The notes beneath the pieces are model-generated. The model saw only the letters and a program-made list of their open reading frames with translations. It was not told where the DNA came from and did not search any database. Below are positions 42,686-59,813 of a stretch of 61,517 nucleotides of DNA, piece after piece. The stretch is from an uncultured beta proteobacterium (lineage in GTDB: Bacteria > Pseudomonadota > Gammaproteobacteria > Burkholderiales > Burkholderiaceae_C): NCBI GenBank assembly GCA_903938815.1, contig CAJAES010000002.1, forward strand, positions 1 through 61,517, given 5' to 3'. How positions within the stretch are numbered: position 1 is the first letter of the stretch; each line of letters begins with the position of its first letter. The position numbers and the translations under genes are program-made.

Positions 42686-43123
42686 TCAGGGCAGGACGAG
42701 CAGCCGTGCGTACACGGCGGCATTGGTGGGGCCGAAGGATTCGAGGTCGACCCGCTCGCCGGTGGCGGGGTCGGACAGCGTCAGCCTGCCGTCGGCGCGG
42801 GCGGTGAGCTGGAAGGGCTCCTGCGGGCCCAGGCCGCGGCGCTGGCGTTCGCGCGCCAGCGCGCGCAGCGAGCCGCGCAGGAAGCCGGCTTCACCCTGCA
42901 CGCGGTCGAGTTCGGTGCCGCGTGCGTGGTCGATCACGGCAACGCTGCCGTCGGACCGGTCCTCGAAGCGCAGCGCGCGCGTCTGGGTGGCAGGTGCGTC
43001 GGGTGTCTTGACCAGCACGCCCGATTGCCGCACGGTGGCCACCGAGAGCACGGTGCCGACCAGCAGCACCGCGATGGCGAGCACCGCATGGCGCGAAGCG
43101 AAGATGGCCTGGTGGCTGCTCAT
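42686..43123 (-). CDS. puhC: Photosynthetic complex assembly protein PuhC
   Basis: The 145-residue protein has one N-terminal membrane helix ([19 protein letters not shown]) and a periplasmic domain with [20 protein letters not shown] and [18 protein letters not shown], matching PuhC. It supports assembly of the reaction-centre/LH1 core. It starts 3 bases after puhB. Confidence 0.9.
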   Translation of the reverse strand: MSSHQAIFASRHAVLAIAVLLVGTVLSVATVRQSGVLVKTPDAPATQTRALRFEDRSDGSVAVIDHARGTELDRVQGEAGFLRGSLRALARERQRRGLGPQEPFQLTARADGRLTLSDPATGERVDLESFGPTNAAVYARLLVLP

Positions 43124-43126
43124 GGT

Positions 43127-43822
43127 TCAGCGGGTCTGCAGGACGGGCCGCGTCAGCGGCGTATCGGCTTCAGTAGCCTGCGAGGTGGCAGGCGACGAGG
43201 CAGGCACGGCACTGCGGCCGGTGGCGGCCGACCAGGCCGCGACGAGCTGCTTCGCCACGCGGGCTGCATCCGGCACGCCGCGCAGCGAAGGCTCGGGGCG
43301 GGCCAGGCGCCACGGGCGCGCATGCGGCCAGAGCTGCATGTAGGCGATGCGGTCCTTGCCGGCCAGGGCCAGGGCGATGTCGCCGTGGCCGTCGGCCGCG
43401 AGTGCCAGGTCGGCGCGTGCGATGCGCTTGAACGGCAGGTTGTACGTGACCGTCAGCACGATGCCGATGCGCATGACCACACGCTTGTTCGTCAGCGTGT
43501 AGACCGTGCCGCGAGCGCTCAGCCACGCGAGCGTGGCCACGAGACCCAGCCCCAGGGCGGCCAGCGGCAGCAGCCACAGCGAGGCCATCACGGCGGCCGT
43601 TGCCGTGCCGCCGTCGGCATAGACGACGATGCCGCGAAGCGCCAGCATCAGCGAGAAGTAGACCGCCAGCTTGCGCACGTGGAAGGCGCCGCGCGCCAGG
43701 GCGCGCCAGTCGGGGCTGCCCTGCCACAGCAGGGTCTCGCCAGCCGGCAGCACTTCGGGCAGGCCGCGCTGCGGCTCGTACTCGTGCTCCGGCCCGGCCG
43801 TGTGGCGGTGCGCGGCTCTCAC
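43127..43822 (-). CDS. puhB: Photosynthetic complex assembly protein PuhB
   Basis: The 231-residue protein has two or three membrane helices and a PH-like domain (GETLLWQGSPDWRALA, YTLTNKRVVMRIGIVLTVTYNLPFKRI). PuhB acts as a reaction-centre assembly factor. The GTG start overlaps the puhA stop by four bases. A Ser/Ala/Thr-rich tail follows the domain. Confidence 0.92.
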   Translation of the reverse strand: MRAAHRHTAGPEHEYEPQRGLPEVLPAGETLLWQGSPDWRALARGAFHVRKLAVYFSLMLALRGIVVYADGGTATAAVMASLWLLPLAALGLGLVATLAWLSARGTVYTLTNKRVVMRIGIVLTVTYNLPFKRIARADLALAADGHGDIALALAGKDRIAYMQLWPHARPWRLARPEPSLRGVPDAARVAKQLVAAWSAATGRSAVPASSPATSQATEADTPLTRPVLQTR

Positions 43823-44574
43823 AGCAGCGGCTCCGCGCGGCTCGGGGTCGCGTACAGCGTGCCGCCGCCGTAGTAGGCCATGATCTTCTCTTCCTCGAGG
43901 AAGGTGATCTGGTCCGGCGACTTGATGCCCGGAACCTCGGCGAAGTGCGCGCCCAGCACCGAGTGCACCTTGACGCCGCTGCGCCTGATGCGCGCGAAGT
44001 TCATCGGCAGCAGGACCCGGCGGCCACCGGCGACTTCCACTTCCAGGAAGCGGAACATCATTTCCGACTTGTCGATCCAGAGGTCGCGCACGGTGCCGCC
44101 GATCTCGTCGTCGTCGCCGACGACGGTCAGGCCGCGCGGGTCCACGTCCTGATGCGCCACGCCGAAATCGCCGGCCACGCGCAGCGGCACGATCTTCGGT
44201 TCGCCGTCGGGCGTCAGGTCAGGCACGTCGGCGCGTTCGGCCCAGGCCCCGGGGCCCACGCCGTCGAGCATCGGGTTGCCGGTGGGCTCCAGCGGCGAGC
44301 CGGCCCAGGGGTGCGACGGCTCCAGCATCAGCGGGCGCTTGTCGCGGCTGAGGTCGGGCACGGTGATGTCGCCGTGCTCAGTCTTGTAGATCTTCGGCGC
44401 CGGCACGGGCCAGCCCTTGATCTCGCCCCCGCGGCCGCTCTCGGTCTCCATCGGGTAGCCCTCGCGGTGGTTTTCCCGCACGAGGTAGTAGATCAGGCCC
44501 GCGAAGAAGAACCAGAACATGTACAGAACGAGCTGTGCCACGTCGATGTATTGGGTGATGGATCCGGTTCCCAT
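43819..44574 (-). CDS. puhA: Photosynthetic reaction centre H subunit
   Basis: The 251-residue protein has the single N-terminal transmembrane helix (VAQLVLYMFWFFFAGLIYYL) followed by REN-x-REGYP and the cytosolic barrel with VVGDDDEIGGTVRDLWIDKSE and the acidic residues used for proton delivery to QB. It caps the L/M core. The L and M genes (puf) are not in the window. It starts 17 bases after lhaA. Confidence 0.96.
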   Translation of the reverse strand: MGTGSITQYIDVAQLVLYMFWFFFAGLIYYLVRENHREGYPMETESGRGGEIKGWPVPAPKIYKTEHGDITVPDLSRDKRPLMLEPSHPWAGSPLEPTGNPMLDGVGPGAWAERADVPDLTPDGEPKIVPLRVAGDFGVAHQDVDPRGLTVVGDDDEIGGTVRDLWIDKSEMMFRFLEVEVAGGRRVLLPMNFARIRRSGVKVHSVLGAHFAEVPGIKSPDQITFLEEEKIMAYYGGGTLYATPSRAEPLL

Positions 44575-44591
44575 GGGTACTCTCCTCGCGC

Positions 44592-46046
44592 TTAGCCCGG
44601 CAGTTCAGCCAGGCCGAATGAATTGGAAGGCCGATGACGCACGAGGTGGCGCGTCAGCGGTCCGAGGGCGACGAGCGCGGCCAGCAGAAGGCCGAGCTCG
44701 AGGTGATAGACGAGGCCGTAGCCCGTGACGGGGTTGGCGAGCGTGGTGCCCAGCCAGCCCTGCTGCGCCAGCGCGCCGCCGAGGTCGCGCAGGGCGCCGC
44801 CTGCGGCCACCGAAGTGCCTGCTGCCGTGGCCTGCACGGCGCCCCAGACGCCGAGCGCCAGGCCCACGTGTTCGGGCCGCTCCAGGCTCATCGCGGCCGT
44901 CAGCGTGCCGACGGCGAACAGGCCGGCGCCGACGCCGATCAGCACCACGCCGACGCGGAACAGGCCGGGCGCGTCCAGCGGCGAGGCCAGCAGCACGGCG
45001 GCGAAGGCCGGCAGGCCGGCGACCGCGCCGAGTGCCGCCACGCGCAGCGGGTCCGAGCCGCGCGTGAGCATGCGGGCCGCGAAGGCGAACGCCGCCAGCG
45101 AACCGAGCGCCAGCAGGGCCGTCAGCGCGCTGGTGTCGGCCACCGACAGCTTCAGGATCTCGCCACCGTAGGGTTCGAGCACGATGTCCTGCATGTTGAA
45201 AGCCGCGGTGCCCAGGGCCGTGGCCCACAGGAAGCGGCGCGCGCCGGGCTGCGCGATGAAGCTGCGCCACATCGGGCCGAAGGCGGGCGCTGCCTGCGCC
45301 TTGGAGCGGCGGCGGCCGGGGTCGCGCGGCTCCTGCTTCCAGACGGCGGTGAAGTTCAGCAGCACCGTCAGCAGCGCGGCGCCCTGCACCACCTGCACCA
45401 GCTTCTTGTCGCTGAAGTCGGCCAGCAGCGTGCTGCACAGCGTGCCGCCGCCCACCATGCCGATCAGCAGCATCACGTACATCAGTGCCACCACGCGCGG
45501 GCGGGCATCGGGCGCGGAGAGGTCGGTGGCCAGCGCGAGGCCGGCGGTCTGCGTGGTCTGCAGCCCCGCGCCCACCAGCAGGAAGGCCAGGCCCGCGCAC
45601 AGCTGGCCCACCCAGGCCATGCCGAGCTGGCCGTCGCCCGTGAGCACCAGCAGCGCGAAGGGCATGATCGCCAGCCCGCCGAACTGCAGCAGCGTGCCCA
45701 TCCAGACATAGGGCACGCGGCGCCAGCCGATGGCCGAGGCGTGGTGGTCGGAGCGAAACCCCACGACCGCGCGGAAGGGCGCCACCAGCAGCGGCAGCGC
45801 CACCATCAACGACACGAGCCAGGCCGAGACATGGAGCTCGACGATCATCACGCGGTTCAGCGTGCCCACGAGCAGGGCGGCCGCGAGGCCCACCGACACC
45901 TGGAACAGCGCCAGCCGCAGCAGCCGCGACAGCGGCAGTTCGGCCGTGGCCACGTCGGCGAAGGGCAGCAGCCGCGGCAGTTGCCGCGACAGCCAGGCCT
46001 GCTGGGCCGGCGTGAGCAGGCGCTGGGTCTTCACGACCGCGTCCAC
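44592..46046 (-). CDS. lhaA: PucC/LhaA-family light-harvesting assembly protein
   Basis: The 484-residue major-facilitator-type protein has 12 membrane segments. Family motifs include LNRVMIVELHVSAWLVSLM, ALPLLVAPFRAVVGFRSDHH, WRRVPYVWMGTLLQFGGLA and FNMQDIVLEPYGGEIL. It helps LH1 assembly, possibly by delivering bacteriochlorophyll. Start is either GTG 46046 or GTG 46034; the latter gives the four-base GTGA overlap with bchM common in this operon. Confidence 0.93.
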   Translation of the reverse strand: MDAVVKTQRLLTPAQQAWLSRQLPRLLPFADVATAELPLSRLLRLALFQVSVGLAAALLVGTLNRVMIVELHVSAWLVSLMVALPLLVAPFRAVVGFRSDHHASAIGWRRVPYVWMGTLLQFGGLAIMPFALLVLTGDGQLGMAWVGQLCAGLAFLLVGAGLQTTQTAGLALATDLSAPDARPRVVALMYVMLLIGMVGGGTLCSTLLADFSDKKLVQVVQGAALLTVLLNFTAVWKQEPRDPGRRRSKAQAAPAFGPMWRSFIAQPGARRFLWATALGTAAFNMQDIVLEPYGGEILKLSVADTSALTALLALGSLAAFAFAARMLTRGSDPLRVAALGAVAGLPAFAAVLLASPLDAPGLFRVGVVLIGVGAGLFAVGTLTAAMSLERPEHVGLALGVWGAVQATAAGTSVAAGGALRDLGGALAQQGWLGTTLANPVTGYGLVYHLELGLLLAALVALGPLTRHLVRHRPSNSFGLAELPG

Positions 46047-46731
46047 TCCAGGGCCTGCGACTTGTAGAAGCCGCCGGAGATGCAGTCGAAGCGGCCGGTC
46101 TGCCAGGCGGCCAGCGAGGGATCCTGCGCCTTCAGGCGGTGCAGCACCTCAGGCGCCACGGGCTCGATCGCCGGGGAGCGGTCGCCGCGCGGGAAGAGCC
46201 GGCCCATGCCCAGCATCAGCATCGTGGCCGGCGTGCGCGGCGCGGCGGTGAAGACGATGGACCTGGAGGTGCGGGCCGCCAGACGCGACAGCGAGTTGAC
46301 GATGTCCGCGGCACGGTAGTGGATCAGCGAGTCCATCGCGACCACGTGGTCGAACTCGCCGAGCGCGGGGTCGAGCATGTCGCCGCTGCGGAACTCGATG
46401 CGGCCGGCGCCCAGTGTGGCGGGCAGGCGTTCGCGGGCCAGGTCCACCAGCGTGGGCGAGAGGTCGATCGCCACCACTTCGGCGCCGCGGCGCGCGGCTT
46501 CCACGGCCAGCGCGCCGGTGCCGCAGCCGGCATCCAGCAGGCGGCGGCCGCGGAGATCCTCGGGCAGCCAGGACAGCAGCGTCGAGCGCATGCGGTCGCG
46601 GCCGGCGCGCACGGTGGCGCGCACGCGGCCCACGGGCGCGTCGGAGGTGAGCCGGGCCCAGGCATCGGCCGCGGTGCGGTCGAAGTAGGTCTCGAGCTCG
46701 CCGCGGCGGTTCTTGTAGGAGACGGTGTCCA

Positions 46732-46732
<1 letters not shown>
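46031..46732 (-). CDS. bchM: Mg-protoporphyrin IX O-methyltransferase
   Basis: The 233-residue SAM-dependent methyltransferase has motif I LLDAGCGTGALAVEAARRGA and motif II AIDLSPTLVDLARE, then HVVAMDSLIHYR and the family end GRFDCISGGFYKSQALEW. It methylates the ring-C propionate of Mg-protoporphyrin, making the substrate of AcsF. Its ATG overlaps the bchL stop by one base. Confidence 0.94.
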
Positions 46733-51369
<4,637 letters not shown>

Positions 51370-51398
<29 letters not shown>

Positions 51399-53010
51399 AG
51401 AGTGTCTCGATGGTGATCAGCGCCATGCCGCGTTCGGCGGCAAATCGTTCGGTGTTGCGGCGGGCCTTGCCGCGAACGAAGAACGGAATCTTCTGCAGTT
51501 CCTTCTGGGCGTCCGGCGCCCAGGAGGCGACGACGATGGCTTCGCTGGAGCCGTTCGCCGCGGGGGGCTGCGCGGCCGTCATGACGGCGGCCTCGGCCCC
51601 GGCTTCGACCGTCCCGGGCACGCCGGCAGGCGCGGTGGCGTCGCCGGAGGCACCCGCGGCCGTCGCCGGCCCGCCGCTTCGGCCCAGGTGCGAGGCGGCG
51701 GCGCCTTCGTGGAATTCGAAGTCACCGCGGAACATGCCCAGCAGGTGCTCTTCCAGGCCCATCATCAGCGGGTGGACCCATGTGTCGAAGATGACGTTGG
51801 CGCCTTCGAAGCCCATCTGCGGCGCGTGGCGGGCGGGGAAGTCCTGCACGTGCACCGGCGCGGAGATGACTGCGCACGGGATGCCCAGGCGCTTGGCGAT
51901 GTGGCGCTCCATCTGGGTGCCCAGCAGCAGTTCCACCTGGAGTTCCGCGACACGCGCCTCGACCTCGAGGTAGTCGTCGGTGATCAGCGCTTCCAGGCCG
52001 TACAGCTTGGCGGCGTCGCGCACGTCGCGGGCGAACTCGCGGCTGTAGCAGCCCAGGCCCACGACCTCGAAGCCGAGTTCGTCGCGCGCGATGCGGGCGG
52101 CGGCGATCGCGTGGGTGGCGTCGCCGAACACGAAGACCCGCTTGCCGGTGAGGTAGGTGGAGTCGACCGACTTCGCGTACCAGGGCGCGCGCGACTGCGC
52201 ATCGGGCCGGGCCGTGTCGGTGGGCAGGCCGGCCAGCGCCAGCACTTCGGTGATGAACTCTTCGGTGGCCTTCACACCCAGGGGCACGGTGCGTGTGAAC
52301 GGCATGCCATGGATGCGCTGCAGCCAGCCGGCGGCGGCGGCCGCGGTCTCGGGGTACAGAACGACGTTGAAGTCGGCGTCGGTGAGGGTCTGCAGATCGG
52401 CCGGCGTCGCGTTCAGCGGTGCGACCACGTGCACGTCGATGCCGAGTTCGGCCAGCAGGCCGCGGATCTCGCGGACGTCGTCGCGGTGGCGGAATCCGAG
52501 GGCGGTGGGGCCGAGCAGGTTGCAGCGCGCGCGCGCGCCGGGTGCCTTGGCGGCCTTCTCTCGCTTGCCGGTGCCGACGAGCGCGCGCACCAGCTGGTAG
52601 AAGGTTTCCGAGGCGCCCCAGTTTTCCTTCTTCTGGTAGGACGGCAGCTCGAGCGGAACCACCGGAATCGGCAGGTTCAGCGCGGTGGCGAGGCCACCCG
52701 GGTCGTCCTGGATCAGCTCGGCGGTGCACGACGAGCCGACGATCATCGCCTGCGGCTTGAAGCGTTCGTAGGCGTCGGCCGCGGCGCGCTGGAACAGGCC
52801 GGCGGTGTCGCCGCCCAGGTCGCGCGCCTGGAAGGTGGTGTAGGTCACGGGCGGCCGGCGCGGCAGGCGCTCGATCATCGTGAACAGCAGGTCGGCGTAG
52901 GTATCGCCCTGCGGCGCGTGCAGCACGTAGTGGAGCTCGCGCATGGCCGTGGCAACGCGCATCGCGCCGACGTGGGGCGGGCCTTCGTACGTCCAGAGGG
53001 TGAGCTGCAT
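51370..53010 (-). CDS. bchB: Dark-operative protochlorophyllide reductase, subunit B
   Basis: The 546-residue subunit starts [20 protein letters not shown] and has [16 protein letters not shown] and [16 protein letters not shown], which carry cluster and substrate contacts. The C-terminal domain ([25 protein letters not shown]) is the BchB/ChlB-specific clamp. With BchN it reduces ring D of protochlorophyllide without light. An Ala/Gly-rich linker of about 50 residues precedes the C-terminal domain. It starts one base after bchN. Confidence 0.96.
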
Positions 53011-53011
53011 G

Positions 53012-54827
<1,816 letters not shown>

Positions 54828-54833
<6 letters not shown>

Positions 54834-54856
54834 TAAGGTTTTGATGACACTACGCT
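54828..54856 (+). promoter_or_regulatory. ppaA-ppsR promoter
   Basis: TTGACG (54828-54833) and TACGCT (54851-54856) are 17 bases apart. Six bases after the -10 is an ATG at 54863 that opens a 10-codon reading frame (MEPRCMPWNK) in another frame, overlapping the ppaA start. Confidence 0.5.
54832..54849. promoter_or_regulatory. PpsR site 2 (weaker)
   Basis: CGTAAGGTTTTGATGACA reads on the other strand as TGT-N12-ACG. It adjoins site 1, like the paired PpsR sites known from other photosynthetic bacteria, but shows little inner symmetry. Confidence 0.45.
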
Positions 54857-54882
54857 GCAGCCATGGAGCCGAGGTGCATGCC

Positions 54883-55716
54883 ATGGAACAAGTGAGCGCT
54901 GCCGAGAGCCAATCGAGCTCCTGGTTACGTCCCGGCGTGGCGCGAGCCCTCGAGGCGCAAGTCATACCCAGGCTGGTGGCTCGCCATCGGCCCGAACCCG
55001 TCCAGCAGGTGACGCCTTCCGGCGCGCGCTGGCTGGCCGGCCTGGCCCTGGCGGACGACGAAACCGGCCTCTGGCATGCGCTGACGCAGCTGCAGCAGCA
55101 AGGCCTGACCGTCGAGGCCCTGCAGCTCGACTGGCTCGGTCCCGCCGCGGCCGAACTCGGCCGTCAGTGGACCGCCGACGACTGCTCGTTCTCCGATGTC
55201 ACCATCGGCATGGTCCGGCTGCAGTGCGCCGCGCGGCGGCTCGGCCGCTCCGAAGCCGCTCCCGCCTGGCTCGACACCTCGCCCCGCGCGCCGCGGGTGC
55301 TGCTGGCGCCTGTGCCGGGTGAACAGCACGGCTTCGGCCTGGCCCTGGTCGCGGACGCCTTCCGTCGTGCCGGCTGGGACGTCACCCCCGCATCGCCCGA
55401 CGCCTCGCTGACCGCTTGCGTGGCGGCCCAGCGCTATGACCTCGTGGGCCTGTCCGTGGGGTCGACCGCGCGGGCGCCCGGCGTACCCGCGTTGTGCGCA
55501 GATCTGCGGCGCGCGTCGCGGCAGCGCGAACTGGGTGTACTGTTGGGTGGTCCGCTCTTTGCTATCCCAGGGGTGCCCGTGCTGGCCGCCCCGTGGGGAG
55601 CCGACGCCGTCGCACTCGATGCGCGGGAGGCCGTTGCCCGTGCAGCGGCCTGGATGACTTGGCGTGGAGGTTTGCCGGGAGCGCCTCCCGGCGTTCAGAA
55701 CGCAGCAGTGGGTTGA
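54883..55716 (+). CDS. ppaA: PpaA/AerR-type regulator, cobalamin-binding-like (SCHIC) domain
   Basis: The 277-residue regulator from ATG 54883 has the B12-domain-like fold with the ligand His in GEQHGFGLALVADAFRRAGWDV (H149), then YDLVGLSVGSTAR and LGVLLGGPLFA. In purple bacteria AerR/PpaA binds a corrinoid or haem, responds to light or redox, and antagonises the PpsR/CrtJ repressor. It is followed by ppsR after 19 bases. Earlier in-frame starts (TTG 54841, ATG 54844) lie inside PpsR site 2 and before the likely mRNA start, so they are rejected. Confidence 0.9.
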   Translation: MEQVSAAESQSSSWLRPGVARALEAQVIPRLVARHRPEPVQQVTPSGARWLAGLALADDETGLWHALTQLQQQGLTVEALQLDWLGPAAAELGRQWTADDCSFSDVTIGMVRLQCAARRLGRSEAAPAWLDTSPRAPRVLLAPVPGEQHGFGLALVADAFRRAGWDVTPASPDASLTACVAAQRYDLVGLSVGSTARAPGVPALCADLRRASRQRELGVLLGGPLFAIPGVPVLAAPWGADAVALDAREAVARAAAWMTWRGGLPGAPPGVQNAAVG

Positions 55717-55735
55717 AACGAAAGGCAGGTCTCCG

Positions 55736-57142
55736 ATGAGACCGTTCGAACAGGCGGAGGCGCTGCTGGGGGATCTGACCACCCCGGCTTTCGTGCGTCT
55801 GCTCGCCGCGGCGTCGGATCTCAGTCTGATCCTGGGTGAAGACGGCCGGATTCTGGATCTGGCCTGCGGGGGCACCTTGCCGCCGCTTCCGCTGGACGAC
55901 TGGATCGGCCAGAACTGGAACACGCTGCTCACATCCGACAGCCAGCCCAAGGCGCTGGAACTCATGCGCGATGCCGAGCAGGCGCAGCCCTGGCGGCAGC
56001 TGAACTTCGAGGCCAGCCCGGCGACCTGGGCCGCGTTGTGCCTCGCGGTGCGCACGCCCGGCAGCCCCCACACCCTCGTGATGGCGCGCGATCTATCCAC
56101 GCAGAGCGGTCTGCAGCAGCGGCTGGTGCAGGCGCAGCAGGCGATGGAGCGCGACTACTGGAGCTTTCGCCAGGCCGAGACGCGCTACCGGCATCTCTTC
56201 CATGTGGCCCAGGAGGCTGTGCTCGTCGTCGACGCCGGCACCAGCAAGGTGCTGGAGGCCAACCCGGCGGCGCAGCAGCTCATCGGCGGGCCGGCTGGCC
56301 GGCCGCTGGTCGGCGCCTCGTTCCCGATCGGCTTCGATCAGCGCAGCGCCGAACGCGTAACCGACGCGCTCGCCAGCGTGCGCGTCACCGGAGGCCTGCA
56401 ACGCCTGCGCGCCGAACTCGCCGGCGCCGCCGGCGAGGTGGAGATCGGCCTGTCCACCTATCGCCAGGAAGGCACTTCCCATCTGCTGGTGCGCGCCTGG
56501 CCGGCCACGGCCGGGCAGGCCGACGAGACCCTGCCCACGCACGCGATGCTGCTGACGCTGGCCCGCTCGGGCCCCGATGCGCTGGTCGTGACCGACCTCG
56601 AAGGCCGTGTCCTGTCGGCCAACGGGGCCTTCGTCGAGCTGGCGCAGCTGGGTGCGGAAGACCAGGCCCGCGGGCAATCGCTGGACCGCTGGCTGGGCCG
56701 CAGCGGCGTCGACCTCTCGGTGCTCATCAGCAACCTGCGCCAGCGCGGGGCGGTGCGCCTGTTCGGGACGACGCTGCGCGGCGAATTCGGTGCGTCCACC
56801 GATGTCGAGATCTCGGCCACGGTGGTGCCGCACGGCGAGCACAGCTACCTGGGCTTCACGATCCGGGACGTCGGCCGTCGCCTGCGTGCCGAAGGCAACC
56901 GCCCGGCCGACATGGAGCGTGCCGTCGGCAAGCTGACCGAACTCGTCGGCCGCCTGCCGCTGAAGGCCATCGTCGGCGAGACGAGCGACCTCATCGAGCG
57001 CATGTGCATCGAAGCCGCGCTGGAACTCACACGCGACAACCGCGCCTCGGCGGCCGAGATGCTGGGCCTTTCGCGGCAGAGCCTCTACGTGAAGCTGCGC
57101 CGCCACAACATGGTGGACAGCAGCGTCTCGCCCGACAACTGA
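55736..57142 (+). CDS. ppsR: PpsR/CrtJ photosynthesis repressor
   Basis: The 468-residue regulator has tandem PAS domains (about 20-125, 160-270, 285-390), a coiled-coil linker after the first (QQRLVQAQQAMERDYWSFRQAE), and a C-terminal Fis-type helix-turn-helix (NRASAAEMLGLSRQSLYVKLRRH). A Cys sits at residue 424 (IERMCIEAAL) just before the DNA-binding helices, where redox-active Cys is found in Rhodobacter PpsR. A second redox Cys in the linker is not seen, so an intramolecular disulfide is unlikely. It binds TGT-N12-ACA sites like those before bchF and crtI. It ends one base from the convergent crtI stop. Confidence 0.94.
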   Translation: MRPFEQAEALLGDLTTPAFVRLLAAASDLSLILGEDGRILDLACGGTLPPLPLDDWIGQNWNTLLTSDSQPKALELMRDAEQAQPWRQLNFEASPATWAALCLAVRTPGSPHTLVMARDLSTQSGLQQRLVQAQQAMERDYWSFRQAETRYRHLFHVAQEAVLVVDAGTSKVLEANPAAQQLIGGPAGRPLVGASFPIGFDQRSAERVTDALASVRVTGGLQRLRAELAGAAGEVEIGLSTYRQEGTSHLLVRAWPATAGQADETLPTHAMLLTLARSGPDALVVTDLEGRVLSANGAFVELAQLGAEDQARGQSLDRWLGRSGVDLSVLISNLRQRGAVRLFGTTLRGEFGASTDVEISATVVPHGEHSYLGFTIRDVGRRLRAEGNRPADMERAVGKLTELVGRLPLKAIVGETSDLIERMCIEAALELTRDNRASAAEMLGLSRQSLYVKLRRHNMVDSSVSPDN

Positions 57143-57143
57143 G

Positions 57144-58676
<1,533 letters not shown>

Positions 58677-58682
58677 CCGCGC

Positions 58683-58711
58683 AGCTTCGTTGATGCAGGC
58701 GAAAGTGTCAA
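58683..58711 (-). promoter_or_regulatory. crtI promoter
   Basis: On the minus strand TTGACA (58711-58706), a 17-base spacer and GAAGCT (58688-58683) are followed by six bases and the ATG. This is the same geometry as bchF. The -10 match is poor, so an activator or unusual -10 use is possible. Confidence 0.5.
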
Positions 58712-58723
58712 TTCAAATTGACA
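58706..58723. promoter_or_regulatory. PpsR site before crtI (perfect palindrome)
   Basis: TGTCAATTCAAATTGACA is a perfect 18-base palindrome and an exact TGT-N12-ACA match. It covers the crtI -35 box. A half-site TGTCA follows at 58731-58735. Confidence 0.85.
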
Positions 58724-58856
58724 TCAACCCTGTCATTGAATGCCTGTCGCGGCGCCATTCGTGACGGTGGGCGTGCGATCAAAGTTCGCAACGGGCTGGA
58801 AGTCAGTCGCCATGCCCCTTGTCGGCGCTTGCGCGCCAGAGCCCTGGTTCGACGCC

Positions 58857-59813
58857 CTATGGCCGGTCAGGCCGATTGGGGCGGCCTGCCTGCTGCGCAG
58901 CCAGCACGCCTGCACGGATGGCCTCGGCCACCACGCGGGCGGCCAGGCTGCCCAGCAGCGTCAGGTCGGCGGCCTTGCCCGCGCGGCCGGTGCCGAGCGC
59001 GAACAGCGTGTCGCCGTCGTGCATGGTCAGCGGGTCGATGGCGCGCGACAGGCCGTGGTGCGCCAGAGTGGCCAGCTTGTTGGCCTGCGCCTTGGTCAGC
59101 ACCGCGTCCGTGGCCACCACGCCGATGGTGGTGGCGGTGCCCGCGACCAGGCGCGCGGGGATGTCGCCTCGCGCCAGCGCCTCGCTGCTGCCCAGCAGGC
59201 CCGTGCCGTCGGCCGTGCGGGCCCCGGCCAGCACGCGGCCCTGGCCGTCGATGACGTCGCCCACCGCATTGACCGCCACCAGCGCGCCCACGGTGATGCC
59301 GTCGACGGTGATGGAGGCACCTCCGATGCCGCCCTTCATGGCGCGCCCGATGCCCCAGAGCTTGCCCACCATGGCGCCCGCGCCGGCGCCCACGCTGCCC
59401 ATCGCCGTAGGCTGGGTGCCGGCGGCCTCGCAGGCTGCGTAGCCGGCATCTGCGTCGGGGCGGATGCGGGGGTCGCCGGTCCAGAGGTCGAACAGCACAG
59501 CTGCCGGCACGATGGGAATGCGTGCCGGGCCCACGGGCAGGCCGTGGCCGTGTTCCTCGAGCCAGCGCATCACGCCGCCGGCGGCGTCGAGCCCGAAGGC
59601 GCTGCCGCCCGTGAGCAGGACGGCATGCACGCGGTCGACCACGTTCTCCGAGCGCAGCAGATCGGTCTCGCGCGTGCCGGGCGCGCCCCCGCGGACATCG
59701 ACACCGCACACCGCGCCTTCGGGGCACAGCACCACGCTGCAGCCCGTGGCGCGGGCTTCAAGCGTGAAGTGGCCGACCCGCAGGCCGGCCACGTCGGTGA
59801 TCGAACCCGGCAT
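58857..59813 (-). CDS. P1-family (DmpA/NylC-like) Ntn hydrolase
   Basis: The 318-residue self-processing hydrolase has GSITDVAGLRVGHFT, VLLTGGSAFGLDAAGGVMRWLEE, GIGGASITVDG-x-TVGALVAVNAVGD and the autocleavage region GTATTIGVVATDAVLTKAQ, where the Thr would become the N-terminal nucleophile. Relatives include aminopeptidase DmpA and 6-aminohexanoate oligomer hydrolase NylC. The ATG overlaps the acyl-CoA dehydrogenase stop by one base, so they form one leftward operon. Substrate unknown: a D- or beta-amino peptide or a polyamide oligomer. Confidence 0.88.
   Translation of the reverse strand: MPGSITDVAGLRVGHFTLEARATGCSVVLCPEGAVCGVDVRGGAPGTRETDLLRSENVVDRVHAVLLTGGSAFGLDAAGGVMRWLEEHGHGLPVGPARIPIVPAAVLFDLWTGDPRIRPDADAGYAACEAAGTQPTAMGSVGAGAGAMVGKLWGIGRAMKGGIGGASITVDGITVGALVAVNAVGDVIDGQGRVLAGARTADGTGLLGSSEALARGDIPARLVAGTATTIGVVATDAVLTKAQANKLATLAHHGLSRAIDPLTMHDGDTLFALGTGRAGKAADLTLLGSLAARVVAEAIRAGVLAAQQAGRPNRPDRP

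Noticed and set aside
54841..54882. Earlier ppaA starts (TTG 54841, ATG 54844)
   Set aside because: They lie within PpsR site 2 and upstream of the expected transcript start from the TTGACG/TACGCT promoter.
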